Assembly: GCA_035551995.1 (NCBI GenBank)
Contig: DASZME010000097.1
Span: 6,462-70,461, forward strand
Length of the DNA stretch: 64,000 nucleotides
Source: RYN-428 sp035551995
GTDB lineage: Bacteria; Planctomycetota; Phycisphaerae; Tepidisphaerales; Tepidisphaeraceae
Direction: 5' to 3'
Each line of letters starts with the position of its first letter. Position 1 is the first letter of the stretch. The notes under the pieces were generated by a model. That model ran no database searches, was not told the DNA's origin, and saw only the letters and a program-made list of their open reading frames with translations. Shown piece after piece: positions 63,849 through 64,000 of the stretch. The position numbers and the translations under genes are program-made.

Positions 63849-64000
63849 TCAGTCGCCGAAGTGTAGCGATCGATGACATTATCCAACTCATCGAACCAGC
63901 AGCTTCCAACTCCAAAGAGACATGTGGACTGAACGCTACAACGCGACTTGCTTCGGGGGCCTTCAAGAGTCTCGCTTCAAGGAAGGTCACCCATTCCTTA

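Overview
The window looks like a chromosomal segment of a planctomycete, probably of the Phycisphaerae or a relative. The strongest signs are a paired DUF1552 protein and DUF1587/1592/1588/1585-type cytochrome (16306-20406), an exosortase-centred exopolysaccharide locus (26921-34724), a large delta-60/Cna-B-type surface protein whose N-terminus carries a LETRTLLS motif (40256-43459), and several small proteins of types I associate with this phylum. Base composition is GC-rich with little Shine-Dalgarno regularity. No ribosomal RNA, CRISPR array or intact insertion sequence was seen.

Left part (1-26391). The window opens inside an AmrS-type radical SAM gene, followed by a Tim44-like zinc-ribbon membrane protein, an ABM-domain protein overlapping gpsA, and remnants of two Uma2-family genes. 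The rpoB-rpoC pair lies on the minus strand with a terminator after rpoC. A decayed BrnT-type toxin and its partner sit between the two polymerase genes. Upstream of rpoB there is no rplJ-rplL; instead there is dgkA with its own terminator. Next come a HigA-like remnant, a metallo-beta-lactamase-fold hydrolase, the DUF1552/cytochrome pair, hldE for ADP-heptose synthesis, a three-gene membrane-stress cluster resembling ElaB/YqjD-YqjE, a DUF2127 protein and a cold-shock protein.

Middle part (26392-45160). An exopolysaccharide locus encodes a GT26 glycosyltransferase fused to a nucleotidyltransferase/beta-helix module, an exosortase, its EpsI-like partner, a Wzz/BY-kinase chain-length protein and a polyprenyl-phosphate sugar transferase. 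A lipoprotein, trpF, a ROK kinase, an HtrA-type protease divergent from an HxlR regulator, a frameshifted Uma2 gene, the large surface protein and a leuC-type dehydratase follow.

Right part (45161-64000). A tRNA cluster (Arg, Asp and two degenerate tRNA-like segments) leads into three small unrecognised genes, one of them frameshifted. Then comes a type II fatty-acid/polyketide-like operon (hotdog dehydratase, ACP, hotdog dehydratase, two ketosynthases), a GxxExxY gene beside inverted repeats, and a signalling cluster: CHASE3-PAS histidine kinase, single-domain response regulator, hybrid kinase with HPt, and three REC-GGDEF paralogues of which only the last has an intact GGEEF motif. An initiator tRNA with clear promoter and terminator follows. 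Its 3' end and downstream sequence are repeated imperfectly 2.3 kb further on, enclosing two unrecognised genes in more AT-rich DNA: a small candidate genomic island. A frameshifted AraC-type regulator closes the window.

A recurring theme is decay of small toxin-antitoxin or mobile-type genes by one-base indels, together with at least two families of dispersed palindromic repeats in intergenic DNA.
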